NCBI GenBank assembly: GCA_022605955.1
Contig: JAKCOZ010000040.1
Coordinates: forward strand, 1,674,001-1,738,000
Length of the DNA: 64,000 nt
Source: Rallus limicola
Taxonomy: Eukaryota; Chordata; Aves; Gruiformes; Rallidae
Direction of reading: 5' to 3'
The notes under the pieces are model-generated. The model was given only the letters and a program-made list of their open reading frames with translations, was not told where the DNA came from and ran no database searches. Position numbers and translations under genes: made by a program. This document shows positions 35,491 through 48,430 of this stretch, one piece after another (the first letter of the stretch is position 1; every line of letters begins with the position of its first letter).

Positions 35491-36640
35491 TGTGGTGGGT
35501 TAGTTTTGTCTAACAAATTCCCACCCAGCTGCTCCCTTGCTCCTTCCATCCAACAGTGGGACAGAGCAGAGGCAGAAAATAGGAAAAACAGAAACGAGGA
35601 ATCTTGTGGGCTGAGATTATGACAGAGAGATGGTTTATCAGTTGCTGCTGTGAGCCAGACAGACTAGATGTTTTGAAAATTAATTTATTGCCAATTAAAA
35701 CATTTTTAGCTTGTGAGAATCACAGAATCACAGAATCTTAGGGGTTGGAAGGGACCTCAAGAGATCATCGGGTCCAACCCCCCTGCCAAAGCAGGCTCCC
35801 TATCTCATATTGCATAGATAGGCATCCAGACGAGACTTGAATATCTCCAGAGAAGGAGACTCCACCACCTCCCTGGGCAGCCTATTCCACTGCTCCCTCA
35901 CCCTCACTGGGAAAAAGTTCATCCGCATGTTGGTGCAGAACTTCCTGTGCTCCAGCTTACAGCCATTGCCCCTAGTCCTGTCCCCAGAGACCACTGAAAA
36001 CGGGCTGGCCAATTCCCCCTGCATCCCAAGCCTAAGATATTTATAAACACTAATTAGGTCCCCCCTAAGTCTTCTTTTCTCCAGGCTGAACAGACCCAGC
36101 TCACTCAGCCTTTCCTCATAGGGGAGATGTTCCAGGCCCCTAATCATCTTCGTTGCCCTTCTCTGGACTCTCTCCAGAAGGTCCCTGTCTTTTTTATAGC
36201 AGGGAGCCCAGCACTGGACACAGTACTCCAGGTGGGGCCTGACCAATGCAGAGTAGAGGGGGAGGATCACTTCCTTCGACCTGCTGGACACACTCTTCCT
36301 GATGCATCCCAGAAATTAAGTTAAATGCTATACTAACACCTTTGCTTCCCATATTCAATTTTATTCATTCATTCCAGAGTCCTCTACTGCTCCCAGAAGC
36401 AGCACAGGGTGAGTGAGGAGCGTTATGATCAACACATAGTGGTTTCCCTGTGCTGCTCCTTTCCTCTTGCACTGTTTCTCAGCTCAGATGTGAGTTCTCC
36501 ATAGGCTGCAGTGGGTATCTGCTCCACCATATATTATTTCCTCCTTCTTCCCCAATCTTGCTGTTCCCTCTGTTGTTTCCACCTCTTTTTATTTTCTCCC
36601 TCCATCTAGCTGTCAATTTCTGTCCTTTCTTAAAGATTTT
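35491..36640 (+). mobile_element. LTR-like ERV repeat interrupted by a CR1
   Basis: TGTGGTGGGTTAG (35491) to 'aatttattgccaattaaaac' (35685-35704) and, beyond the CR1, 'taagttaaatgctatactaa' onward resemble the two parts of a bird ERV LTR-type repeat. The 3' limit is uncertain and no coding domain is visible. The family name is not assigned. Confidence 0.35.
35717..36311 (-). repeat. Young CR1 LINE copy, 5'-truncated
   Basis: Nearly identical to 30901-31500. The minus frame 35800-36291 has the same CR1 ORF2 C-terminus. Confidence 0.92.
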
Positions 36641-36719
36641 TTCCTAGCGTTGCCACCAGCTTCACTCATGTGCTCAGCTTGGCCAGTGGTGGGTCCATTT
36701 TGGAGTTGGCTCAAAGTGG

Positions 36720-36960
36720 CTGTATCTGACACAGCAGCCCCTTGTCTCTTCTCACAAAAGCCCCACCTGAAGGCCCCTTATTACCAAAATCTTACCATGG
36801 ACGCCTGTGGTGGGATAACCTTGTCTTGCTGCCAGATATCCATCAAGTACTCCTCTCACTCCCCTCCTCAACAGGACAGGGGGAGAAAATAAGAAGAAAA
36901 AACTTGTGGATTGAGATAAAGACACTTACCAATTACTATCACAGGTAATGGCTGAACAGG
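36720..36960 (+). mobile_element. LTR-like repeat fragment
   Basis: 'ggacagggggagaaaataag' and 'cttgtggattgagataaaga' resemble the same LTR-type repeat as at 35.5 kb. Confidence 0.3.
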
Positions 36961-37109
36961 GCCAAAGCTGAATTAGAGTTGCAACTGGCCCTCTGACAAG
37001 AAAGGCTTAGCAATGTCAATAACAATGTCAATAACAAAAGGAGGTCTAAATAAAATACTTGTTGGAGATAGTCACCTGACTAATAGGGTTGAAGATAAAG
37101 CAGAGACAT

Positions 37110-37610
37110 ATCATGGAATCATCTAGTTTGGAAAAGGCCTTTCTAAGGTCATCAAATCCAACTCTTAGCTTAGCACTTCCAAGCCCACCATTAAACCATG
37201 TCCCTAGGCACTAAATGCCTCCAGAGATGGTGACTCCACCACCTCTCTGGGCAGCCTGTGCCAATGCTTTAACAATACTTTTGGTGAAGAATTTTTCCCT
37301 ACTATCCAATGTAAACCTCTCCTTTCACAAATCGAAACCATTTCCTCTTGCCCTGTCATTTGTTACTTGGGAGAAGAGACTGACACCTACCTGGTTACAA
37401 CCTCCTTTTAGGCAGAGGGACACAATAATGAACACAGTACTTGAGGTGTCACCTCACGAGGGCCAAACACAAAGGGGCAATCACTTCCCTGCTCCTGCTG
37501 CCCACACTACTCCTGATAGAAGCCAACATGGTCTTGGCCTTCTTAGCTGCCTGAACACACTGTCTTTTCCAACCTTGTGATTCTTGTGATTCTGTGATCT
37601 TAAAGCAGCT
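37110..37610 (-). repeat. CR1 LINE copy, diverged
   Basis: Reversed CR1 with 'tcatggaatcatctagtttg' and 'cctttctaaggtcatcaaat' blocks. Confidence 0.75.
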
Positions 37611-37619
37611 CCCCCCACA

Positions 37620-38385
37620 CCTCCCTTCTTTGCAGACTCAACTTTAGTCATGATTTCTCTCCCTTCTTCCCCCACCCAGGGTACAACAGGGAGGGGCAGG
37701 GACTGGGGGAATGGGGATTTTTGTCAGTTCCTCATGAGTTGTTTTCCTTCTTAGCTGGGGGGAGTGTGGGGCATTCCTCACACCCCTTCCCCTGATGCAC
37801 CGTGGGGTCCCACCCATGGTAGACAGTCCTCCATGAACCTCTCCAGTGTGAGTCCTTTCCCACAGGGTTTCAGCTGTTCATCAGCTGCCCCAGTGTGGGT
37901 CATTGCTATGGGACAGTCATAAATCATAGAATATGTCTCAGTCTCTCAGGCCCAGGCTGCTCCAGCCTGGTCGTCCACGGAATCTCAAGTCCCTTCTTGG
38001 CAGCAAACCTGCTCCAGTGTTGATCCCTCTCTCTCACTCATCTTTGTGTCTCTATCCTTCTGCATGGGCTGCAAGTGCTGTCAGGGGCTTGCTGCAACAC
38101 GGGTCACAGCATCTCCTGTATGTCTCCACCTTCTCCAGCGTGGGGCCTCTCCACGGGCTGCAGGTGGGGTCTGGGCCTTGTCCCTGGGCTGTGGGGGGAC
38201 ACCCGCTCCACCATGGGTTTCTCCAGGGGCTGCTGGGGCATCTTTCTCTCTGCCACCTGGGGCACATTCTTCCCCCTCCCTCCCGCCCCTTCACTGACCT
38301 TGGTGTCTGCACAGTCTTACATATTCTCACTCCCTTCTCTGATGGTAAAAAGTGGCTGATAGCATTTTTTTCTTCTTAAATGTGA
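37620..38385 (-). mobile_element. LTR-like repeat, minus-strand copy of the element at 61.7-63.0 kb
   Basis: Contains, in reverse, the same GC-rich blocks as 61.9-62.6 kb ('ggtttctccaggggctgctg', 'ctccacgggctgcaggtggg', 'tgcaccgtggggtcccaccc'). Likely a long bird ERV LTR. Open frames in it are not genes. Confidence 0.5.
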
Positions 38386-39113
38386 TTCAGGCTGGGGGCC
38401 GACCTGCTGGAGAAGAGCTCTGTGGAGGAGGACCTGGGGGTCCTGGTTGATGACAGGTTGGCTATGAGCCAGCAGTGTGCACTGGTGGCTAAAAGAGCCA
38501 ATGGGATCCTGGGATGCATCAGGAAGAGTGTGTCCAGCAGGTCGAAGGAAGTGATCCTCCCCCTCTACTCTGCATTGGTCAGGCCCCACCTGGAGAACTG
38601 TGTCCAGTGCTGGGCTCCCTGCTATAAAAAAGACAGGGACCTTCTGGAGAGAGTCCAGAGAAGGGCAACGAAGATGATTAGGGGCCTGGAACATCTCCCC
38701 TATGAGGAAAGGCTGAGTGAGCTGGGTTTGTTCAGCCTGGAGAAAAGAAGACTAAGGGGGGACCTAATTAGTGTCTATAAATATCTTAGACTTGGGATGC
38801 AGGGGGAATTGGCCAGCCCGTTTTCAGTGGCCTGTGGGGACAGGACTGGGGGCAATGGCTGTAAGCTGGAGCATAGGAAGTTTCGCACCAACATGCGGAT
38901 GAACTTTTTCCCAGTGAGGGTGAGGGAGCAGTGGAATAGGCTGCCCAGGGAGGTGGTGGAGTCTCCTTCTCTGGAGATATTCAAGTCTCGTCTGGATGCC
39001 TATCTATGCAATATGAGATAGGGAGCCTGCTTTGGCAGGGGGGTTGGACCCGATGATCTCTTGAGGTCCCTTCCAACCCCTAAAGATTCTGGGATTCTGG
39101 GATTCTGGGATTC
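38386..39113 (+). repeat. Young CR1 LINE copy (+ strand)
   Basis: 199-residue CR1 ORF2 C-terminal frame (38422-39021), then the 3'UTR and GATTCTGG repeats. Near-identical in sequence to the minus-strand copies at 30.9 and 35.7 kb. Confidence 0.93.
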
Positions 39114-40255
39114 CCAGAGGCACTGTGCCCATCACAGATTGGCTTGGCCTTGGTCAACAATGACTCTGGCCTTGAATTGGCTGGTGTTTACCCTGTTTGG
39201 CCTACAGAAAGTTTCTAGCTGCTTCTTGCAGAAGCCCTAACACCCCTCCCCTAAGCCCACTTTTCCACCAGAACCCATCCACACAAAACTACATCATTTG
39301 GTCTTTTTCACCCTTATGGGTTGAGGTCAAATAGAAGAAAGGAGCGTATGAGTCACATCTTAGACCTACTAATCACTAATTACAAATGTTGGGGCTGTCC
39401 ATTCCTTCATATTTAGAAAAATAAGCAGTAAGTTGACTTGGGAGTAGAAACCATGATCTTCCTTTGCTAGGTACATTTTAAAAATCAGTCAAGTTCCCAC
39501 TTGTTTCTGCTTTAGGACAGGAATTCCTTACTAATACATTGCATCTCCAGTCCCCCTTTTTTCTATCATACCATCTAAATACAAATACATTCAGTTTAAA
39601 TTTCTACACAACAATTTTTTTCTGATTTTTTTTCCTTGTCCTAAATTACCTGAAAGTATAATACTCATGTGTTTTGGTCTCTTTAGTGTCTGGATTGCCT
39701 TCAGTTGCCATCTCTGAATAATGAAAACACAAAAATGGAAGGAATATTCCTGCAACATATTGAGTGGGATGATCTTGAAACCTCTGTGCCCTGAGCATGG
39801 ACTTTAAGGGCCAGCATGCAGCTCTGCTTTGACGGTTCTCTGCTCAGTGTTACCAGTAAGAGGCTGAGTGAACAGAGTGTGAAGTGGGGAAGGAGCATCA
39901 TCTAGTGCATGCTTGTGGTAAAGACCTGGTAGGAGCCCAAGAGCATGCTCAGGAAAAGCAAAAACTAGAGGAACAGAACCCTGTGTCCAGGCTGCATCCT
40001 AGGGTCTTTCCAACATTGTGGGTAAGTAGAATGATGTCCCTACTGATTTTGTCCTCAAGACTTTTGAGCCTTTACAGGGAGATGGAGATGATGCCTCATT
40101 GACAGGGCTTTAAACTAGACAGGAAGGGGGAAGGGGATACAATGAGGCTCACTAGAGTAAAGCAGGTAGCCTGTGGCTTTATACTTCCTGGAAGGAAGGG
40201 TCGCAGGCCCAACTGAAATAAAGGCTATGTCACACCTTTTGGCTTACAGAAGATT
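39114..40255. other. Intergenic between the OR region and the VWA5-like gene
   Basis: Mostly unrecognised. 'gggctttaaactagacagga' near 40107 resembles CR1 5'-region sequence, so part may be old LINE. Confidence 0.35.
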
Positions 40256-40259
40256 CATG

Positions 40260-40265
40260 TTTATT
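40260..40265 (-). terminator. Probable poly(A) signal of the VWA5-like gene
   Basis: TTTATT on the + strand (AATAAA on the minus strand), about 690 bp past the stop codon. Confidence 0.45.
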
Positions 40266-40950
40266 GGAAAATTAATAATTCCCTACATTGAATAAGACTG
40301 ACAAATTCAAGGCCCTGGGACAGGAGGGAGTACATTGCATAACTGGTTTGCTAACCAAAAGCACCTCAGTTCCACTTCCAGCATGGTGATTGTTGTTAAC
40401 CTCTCCCCACATGAGTTTTCCTGGACATTATGATCTGATGGGTCTGATCTGGAGGAGACCTTTACTTCCAAAATTATTAGTTTACATGATAGTGCAACTA
40501 TGGGAGTTCCTGACACAGCCTGGACTTTCAGGGTAGGATGAAGAGGTCAGCACGTGGGGTGCAGTAGGAGTCTTTGGGAGCCACTGCTATTGCATCAGCT
40601 TTGACACCTTTAAACACTCTTCTTTTCTAGTATGAACAGCAGTCCCTGCTGTGGAGGCCAGTAGCCCATTCTGCCAAGGCTGCATCTGGGAAGCGCAAGA
40701 ACTGGGGAATGTGATGCTTCCTTCCCACTCCACCTGCACCAAACCTAAACACACTGGAGGCTCTGAACTTGAGGTTTTGTCTTGAGTTCAGCATGATGCA
40801 GGTTCAGCCCAACTAGAATAAGCCATAAGAGAATTCATTTGTAATGTAAAACCCCAGCTAGTAGCAGCAGTAGATAAATTTATGCTATACTTTCTGGCCT
40901 TTTTAGGTCTGCAAGTGTTACTGGTCTACAGCACAAGGCATGTGTTGAGC

Positions 40951-43900
40951 TCAGAGCCTGAAGACGCTTGACTTCACATTGCTCCCTAGGAGGGTGTTGG
41001 CTGCCTCCAGGCATTTGTCCAGCTGGGACACTGCAATCAGAGAGATACTAGGGGAGTTGTGCAGGAGGCAGTGTCCACAGATGGAAAGGAGAAAGGGGAC
41101 ACAGGACTCCTTCACCTGTGGACTTGCAAAGGGGTGAGGCAGGTCCCTCTGTAGAGAGAAGGGAAGAGGCTGTGCTGTGGGGTTCAGCAGGAAAAGGACC
41201 CTTGAGACTCACCAGCTCGGCTGCACAACCAGGTCACAGCTTTAGCCTCCAGCAGCTCACAGAGGTCTTGGTAACACTTGTCATGTCTGTGCAGCCAGGT
41301 CACAGCCAGCACTGTGGCCCAGATGCTTGGATCCATGACCTGTAGGAGAACAACAACTTAGAGTAGCATGCAGTGCTGAGCATCCTCCATGCAGCCTCAC
41401 TGTTTCCCACCCCTTCATTTGTGGCTTCTAGTTTCTGATACTTTCATTCTTCTCTGTCTGGCCTTGGGATGCCAGTGTTGCCATCAGCCAGGGAGTTCAC
41501 ACTGCCCTAGGATAACATGCTTCTACCAAAAGAGGTTCTCACCACATCAGGCATCTTTCCCTTGATTTCAAACTCATCGACTTTCAGTGCAGAGGCCAGT
41601 CCTGAGCTGAGAGCCCAGGAGCCATCTGCGTTCTGCAGTGCAACCAGCTCCTGGCACTCAGCAACGGCTTCGGTGAACCAAGGCCCAAAAATTGTAGATG
41701 ACAAAAATTCTCTGGAATCCACATACGTGAGAGAAGAAATAGGTGGTGGTGGTGTTTTACATGCTGTGGGAGAAGATGTGAACAGGAGAATTGGGAGAAT
41801 CACAGGAAGCTGATGCCTCTTTACTTCCCTGTGTGATGCCCCAGAATGTTATCTCTGCTTTTCTTTGGGTAGGTACCTGCAGTCTAAGTTCCTTCCTGCA
41901 TGTCCCCAAAGCAGACCCATCCACAACCCTTTCTGGATACCCCTAACTCACCCTCAACTTCGACCATTGTTCTTTCTCCTGGGGTTCCTGCCCAACCATG
42001 TCCAAAGGCCTCTTTTGATAGACTCCCAATGCATGTTATCCAAATGTGTATATGATTGAGCACCTTCCCTGTTCCCTCCTTTGGTGTCCCTGAGCTGTGT
42101 CTTACATTTATTGAAGGAATTTCAGGTTTAAGGGTATCTAAGGGAAGGGCTAAAGGAAAAAATTCACTGATTTCCACGCCATGGGCAAGACAGAGCAACA
42201 CAACATTCCTGTAAGACATTAGATTATGACATACCTTTTGAGCAAGGCCCCTGCTGTGGCAGGGAAGCAATGCCATGGGTAAGTCGACAGAGAGCAAGCC
42301 ATGATGCACACACTGCTGTCAGCCAGCCAGGTGGGACCCAGATGCTCGCGGCATAGCAGGAAGAGAATTTATGGGAGCCACGAAGCTCAGTCATCTGGCA
42401 GGGGACAAGTGACTGGTGGGGTGGCAACAGTGCCAGGAGCCCTTTGAGGGGAAACAGGAAAAGGGAATGAATCAAGACCATGGGAAAGAAGTATCTAGTG
42501 GTGATGAGGTTTGCCTTGTGGGACTGGGAGTGCCCTGTGGCTGGGGTTCCAGCTCCAGTGGAATGAGAACATCCCATGGAGCTGCCCCATCAGCTCTTTC
42601 CCACAAGTGCCTTTCCTTACCTTGGTACCAAGTGTCCCTCTGTGGTGTGCGAATGCCCACATAACTGGTTAGGGGGCAGAAGATCCCTGAAGCGAGGCTG
42701 ATCTCAACTGCACGATGCCTTGGTTCATCCCCTGACCCACTTGCAGCTTCTGGCAACAACCTCTTCAGCAAGCATCTTGCAGCCAGACGATGCCCTGCCA
42801 GCCTGAGTACAGAGTGGGGTGAGACCTGACCACCTGTCTGGTCTCCATACTGGGGAAAGGTGGACAGAGAGTGAGCCTGATCTCTCTCTGATCTCTCCCT
42901 TCAGGAGTAAGGATGGACAGTGGGAAAACATCTATGCCTGGGTCCTCCTCTGCCTGGAGGGAAGTGATGCACAGATTCATGGGCCCTATCTCTGTGGGAT
43001 CAAAGCAGGGCAGTAGGGCAGTACTCAGGTTCTCTATTAGTTTCAGATGGTATGTGAGAATGCATAAGCTATCTGTACCACCTCTCAGCTGAAGTCCATG
43101 TTATAGATGAGGGGGATGCATACATGTTCCCTTAGGACAGGCTCTTACCGGCCATCTCCCCGTGGGCACAGTGGGAATTCAATGGTGTGAGTGACATCCT
43201 GACCATCCAGGCTGTATTGCAAGGTCATGACCCCCTTGGCCACTGTCACATCCTGGGAACACGTGGGAAGGTACTAAGGTTACCAGGGACACTGGGGGTT
43301 ATTGGGAAGTTACTGAAAGATTACTGGTGGTTATGGGGAGGCTATTGGGAGGTAACTGGAGGTAACTGTGGCCCCAGCTCTCACCTGTGTCTGCCCATGG
43401 ATCTGGGCGTAGAGGAGGCTGTGTTGACCCTGAAAGATGAATTGTGGGGTGCCTCCCAGCACCTCAACCTCCAGGCCACAGGGCATGGCCCAGCTCAGAG
43501 ATATTCCCTCAGCTGCTGGCTTGAGGGCCTGCTTCAGGCACTTCAGCACCTGAGGACAGAGGGCAGGACATCAGAGTTCCACTAGGGTTCAGCCAAGACT
43601 CCCAGTGTCAGAGGTCCCCGGGGGACAGTGGAATGTGTGGGGTAGCCTGCACCAGGGAATGGTCAGGCCTGTAGGTTACAGTGGGGCAGAAGCCTGGAAA
43701 CCTTGGGTTTCCAGGTGTGGGGATGAGGCAGCAGATGGGTCATGTGGGGTACAGTCAGGGGAAGCTCGAGCGCTTGGTTCCTGGGGCAGCTGGGTCTTGA
43801 CTAGTGTGTGGGGGCGGTCCAGGTGCTGAGGTACTTGGAGTCAGTGTGTCTGTGGAATAGAGGGGGACCTGTCAGGGCTCCTGCATTCCTACCACAGCCG

Positions 43901-46900
43901 TCATACTGTTGTCAGAAGGGACATAGGTAGCTTCACCCCCTGTCTCCCTTGCCAGGGCTGTAGCCAGGGCAGCACTGTCCTCAGAGAAGCAGAATGAGAA
44001 ACACCTATGAGGAAAGCAGGGAAAGATGTCAGAAATGAGAGCCAGAGAGACATGCAAGCATGCTGGGTTAGAATTGGAGAACACAAGCTGAAGTTACAGC
44101 TGGGGAATCAAAACTGGGGCACAGAACAAGGGGACAGGAAATCAACAGGGAGTCAGGGCTGGGGTTGGAGCTGAGCTTAGAGAGGGAGATGGCAGAGGAG
44201 AACTGGCACTTGGAGCTGAGCTGAGATTGATCTAATGGGACTGGACTGTGCCTCAGTCTCTCTGTGCACTCGGGAAGGGTGCCTCAGCTGTGGGAGTCGT
44301 AGTAAACTCCACATGGAGGCTTGGCACAGGAGAACTATGCAGGGTGGGAATGGTGTTTGGGTCACTGGAGGGGCCCAAGGATTAGGATGTGTGATCAGGT
44401 GATCAGGGGCAGTCATCAGGCTGGAAGTGACTGGATAATCAAAGGGTAACTGGAGGACAGGGGGCAGGCACTCCCCATTACCGATGACTGTGGCGGTGAC
44501 GACAGACCTCAGCTACGATGGCTTCCTTGTCAGGGGGTAGTCCATCCATGAAGATGAAGAGCTGGGAAACAGGGGACATGAGTGGTGGGGCCCTGCGCAG
44601 AGCACCCAAAATGGGTAGACCAGGTCCCTGAAATGGAGAGAGGGGCCCAGGAGAGAGGTCTCTGTAGAGAGGATATTTACCCCAGGGAGAGATATCCACT
44701 CAGGGACTGAAATCCTCCAAAGATAAAGACCCACTTCATCCACACCCCACAGTATCCTTCCACACACCACACAGCCTGGGGTGACTCCTTTCACCCACTC
44801 TCCCATGTCCCCTTCCTCCTCCTAGGACACCTCTCCCTCCACCCTCCATGCCTCTGCACCCAGACCTGGCGCGTACGCCCGCAGGGATGTGGGGTATTGT
44901 AGATTGAGCGGAGGGTTCCCAGCAGGTTGGTGTCACCTAGACTGGAGCTGGTGGAGGGGATGAGCTGCATGGCCTCATTCAGGTTGTCCTGAGTGTATTC
45001 AACACTTTGTCTGCAGGGAGCACAAAAAGTTTGGAGAGCACATTACTCTATGCTGGTTCTCCCCAAGACCATGCCCCATAGTACTCCCTATAGCAATGCT
45101 CTAGGGTCCTCTGCAAGTCCCTGCCCCATGTAGTTCTTGAAGAGATCTGGATTTGTAGTTCCTATAAGACACTGCTCAACAGAACTCCACCAAGAGGTGC
45201 TGTCCCATAATGCTACAGTGATCCCATCCCCAGAACCCAGCCTTGCCCTACAGTCACCAGTTGTACACTCTGCCAACCAACTTTGCCCCGTAGCAACCAG
45301 CCCATTTCAGAGTGTGCACACCTACTCTCCAGCACCTAACCTTGCCCCATAGCCCCCATTCTAGCTTCACAGCACCCAGCTATGCCCCCACAGTATCCAG
45401 CCCTACCCACCAGCATCCAGGCACACAGCCTGCCCCATATTTGCTCACAGGTAGATGCCCACAGAGGTTTCTCCATAGCAGTAGATGTTGAAGTAACAGC
45501 CCAGGGGCAGGCTTTTGAGAAGGAAGAGCAGGGAATCCTGTGGAAAGACAGCAGGCTGGTCTTGGGAGTGGTGGAGGTTACAGATACCTTTGCCCATAGT
45601 CTAGTTCTCATAAAGCCTCTGGACTTCCCCAGGTGACCCAAACCAGTGCACTGAAGTCCCCATGGCAGTTCCCCTCCTGAGATATTTCATGACCATTTCA
45701 GGTCCCACCAGTCCCCTCTCACATGTCTGTCCCTCTGTAAATGCCTGCCCTGGCCCCCTCCCCCTCAACCTGCTCTTCCACACCCTGATCCCTGCTCTGC
45801 AGGGGTACCTGTGCATGATCAAGAAAAGTGTTATCCAGGAGGAAGATGAACTCTCTGGACTGGTGCTGCCCAGGCACTGCCTCAGGGATGCTGGGTGCCA
45901 GTGTAACCAGCACCATGGGGTCACCAAGCAGGGAGCCTGGAAGAGGTATGGGGTATGATGAAGGCCAGATAGGGATCTTCTCATTCTCTTGGTTGTGGTT
46001 GTCATTGTGCCTTCAGCTTTCACCATGCCAGAGACCATGACACCCCACACTGGTACCTCAATACCCTGCTGTACTGTCCACCCATTGCACAGCCTAGTGT
46101 CCCATGTATTCCAACACAGTGCCTCCAATAGAGCTGCCCAGTGATCCCTGACACAGAACTTCCCAAATACATGCTGCTTTGCATGTGATCCTTCACCACA
46201 TTGTCCCAGATACCTCACTCTGTAGCCTCAGGATCCAAACTATCCCATCTGGAGGTACCCCATTTCCATCCCAGTCTCCAGTGATATCTCACACCCCTGC
46301 AAATTCCCAGTGTCTCCATGTGCCCCCGTGCCTCCTGCAGCCCAGAGGTGACTCCATATTTCCTCTCCAGCTGCACTCACCTGGAGGAGCCCCAGGATCT
46401 CCCTTCTCCACCACAGCACTGACTGCACTGGGGTCTCCAAAATACACCCGCATCTCCAAATCATGATGACTTGGAGGGCTGCCAGTCAGTGAGACCTGGA
46501 GAAGAGGTGCTTGATCATACACCGGAGGAGAGCACTAAACTCAACATTCATCCAGGAGCACAGACACTGATCCTAGTGTATCCCCCTTTTCCCAGTGATG
46601 ACACGTCCCCAGCTCTGCCTAGGACCCTGATGCTCAGGAGATCATACCTGTGCAGTACTGCAGTCCTGGGCAGTGTAGATCAAAGTAGTGAGGTCGAAGT
46701 TGGCCTGGACATTGGCCACTCCACGGGGTGACTGCAGGCTGGCAGTGAGCAGCAGACTGTAGGGCAGCTTGTCAGTGAGACAATTTGAGACTGCATGGAG
46801 AAACATGGCACTGTGGAGGGTAAAGACTCTCCCTGCAGGAGTAGGGGGTTGGGAGCAGGATTTGGTGTCCATATATAGGACATATGGAGAGAATTGGGGG

Positions 46901-48084
46901 TTGTCAATGAGGTGTATAAAGGGGTCCATGATTCTATTTGTGGCAAATGTGTGTGGGAGGTGTGGATCCTCTCATGGAGCACAGGGAAGAATATGTGGAT
47001 CTGCCCAGGGGGTGCATGGGAGAAAAATGTGTCTTCCCCTGTGGATCAGGTCTGTTCATAAACTATGTGGGAAATCTGTGGGCCTTTTGTGGGGTGTGTA
47101 TCTGGGAGGGCAGTTCCTTGTGGGGTCACTCACCATAGTGTCTATTGTAGGGATGCAGTGTGGGTGACAGAACAAAATGGGCTGCTCCATCTGGCTCCCG
47201 TGGCAGCTCTTGGACATAGCGCAAGGTCACAACCACCTCTCTGCCAGGGGACAGGGTGCCCAGCAAGCAAGCAAACACTTCGCCCCCATACTCAGATTGA
47301 TCCTGAATGTATTCCAGATCTTCCCAGCTCCCTGTACTCTGGTGTGGCTGCTGGGCCTGGGTGGGTACGAGAGAGACAGAAAGCTGATCCCCAGGCAGGA
47401 CATGGGTTGCTTATCCCGTGCCTCTGTTGTGGTTTGCCCATTTGTCCCTGGATGCTGATACCTTATCTTGCAGCATGGCCTGGATCTTGGCATCCTCACT
47501 GCAGGCCTGGAAGGAGTAGATGGCCATATGGGGGCTCAGGGGGAAGACAAAGAGTATTTCTGTGGAGATCTGACTCTTGTTCTGGTAGGTGAGTTCAGAG
47601 GCCACATCAGCCACATAATCCTGGATAGCGACATCCACCACAGCACTACACAGAGGTATTGTGTGCAGGGGTACCTGGAGCCACTTCCCCAGCAAAAAGG
47701 ATCCCGTTGCTGTTGGGAGAGATGCAACGTGTCCATCAGCACACATGAATGACACAAGGAGGTGGTTGGGGCTGCTCCCGGTTTGTGGCTGTTCCCACCC
47801 TGGAAACCAAGACTAGATGACCAGCATTACTGAGGTTCTAATGTGAGCCTGCCATAGAACACTGTTTGTCCCCAACTCCCCCAGCTTCCCTTTTCCCCCA
47901 TACCTCTGTTGCCCACCCATTTCCTGTAGAGCTTTTGACTGTTCCTATCCTTGTTTCACCTGGGAAGATATTTCCCTCTACAGTAGCTTATTCTCCTCCT
48001 TTCTTTGCCCCCCTTTGGGAGTATCCCCAGCTTACTGTCATGGGTGTAGAATTTTCCTAGAAGTCCAAAGCTCTGATGCCACAT
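40951..48084 (-). CDS. VWA5-family protein (VIT plus von Willebrand A domain), 16 coding exons, MIDAS degenerate
   Basis: Intracellular VWA5A/PARP4-type protein; no enzymatic activity is known for the family. Exons 5' to 3' (minus): 48084-48036, 47709-47462, 47356-47134, 46790-46648, 46495-46381, 45936-45809, 45537-45449, 45010-44866, 44561-44482, 44004-43893, 43549-43385, 43252-43149, 42802-42621, 41763-41543, 41339-41213, 41030-40951. All have AG/GT borders and consistent phases; the total is 2211 nt, 736 residues. VIT domain about 28-165 (VPLHTIPL, VTLRYVQELP). VWA domain about 285-450 (EFIFLLD, LLKSLPLGCYFNIY, LFIFMDG, HSHRCFSF). C-terminal helical region with LVALQNADGSW, IWATVLAVTWLH and the ending ANTLLGSNVKSSVFRL. 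The MIDAS stretch reads D-N-T-F-L at 294-298 instead of DxSxS, and the segment is about six residues short. Confidence 0.9.
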
Positions 48085-48407
48085 CTCTGGAGACCTGCAG
48101 ACAGGAACTGTTTCCTGTAAGAAGAGAGATCCACAGAACCCACCAGGTAGCCCCATGTTTGGTGAAGATTCTTTCCCATTTCCCCATTCCTACACATGTA
48201 TCTGGAGGCCCCAACCCACCATATGCACTCAGAGCAAACCCAGGGGTTCAGAAATTCCCATTTATGATCACTGGGATATCACTAGGAGCACCCCTGCATT
48301 GAGCAGGTCTGCACCCTACCCCCACCGTGGGAGAATCTTCAAGAAAACTGAGGGGATGGAGCAAGAGGAGATGGAGGAAAGAAGCTGTGAAAGCAAGAAT
48401 GTCTGGC

Positions 48408-48430
48408 TATCTGTCTGTCTGTCTGTCTGG
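48408..48430. repeat. (CTGT)n microsatellite
   Basis: About five CTGT units. Confidence 0.8.

Noticed and set aside
38422..39021. 199-residue open frame as a host gene
   Set aside because: It is the C-terminal part of CR1 ORF2, repeated at several places in the window.
45601..46218. 205-residue minus-strand frame inside the VWA5-like gene
   Set aside because: Out of frame with the conserved exon 6 and crossing its splice sites; a shadow.
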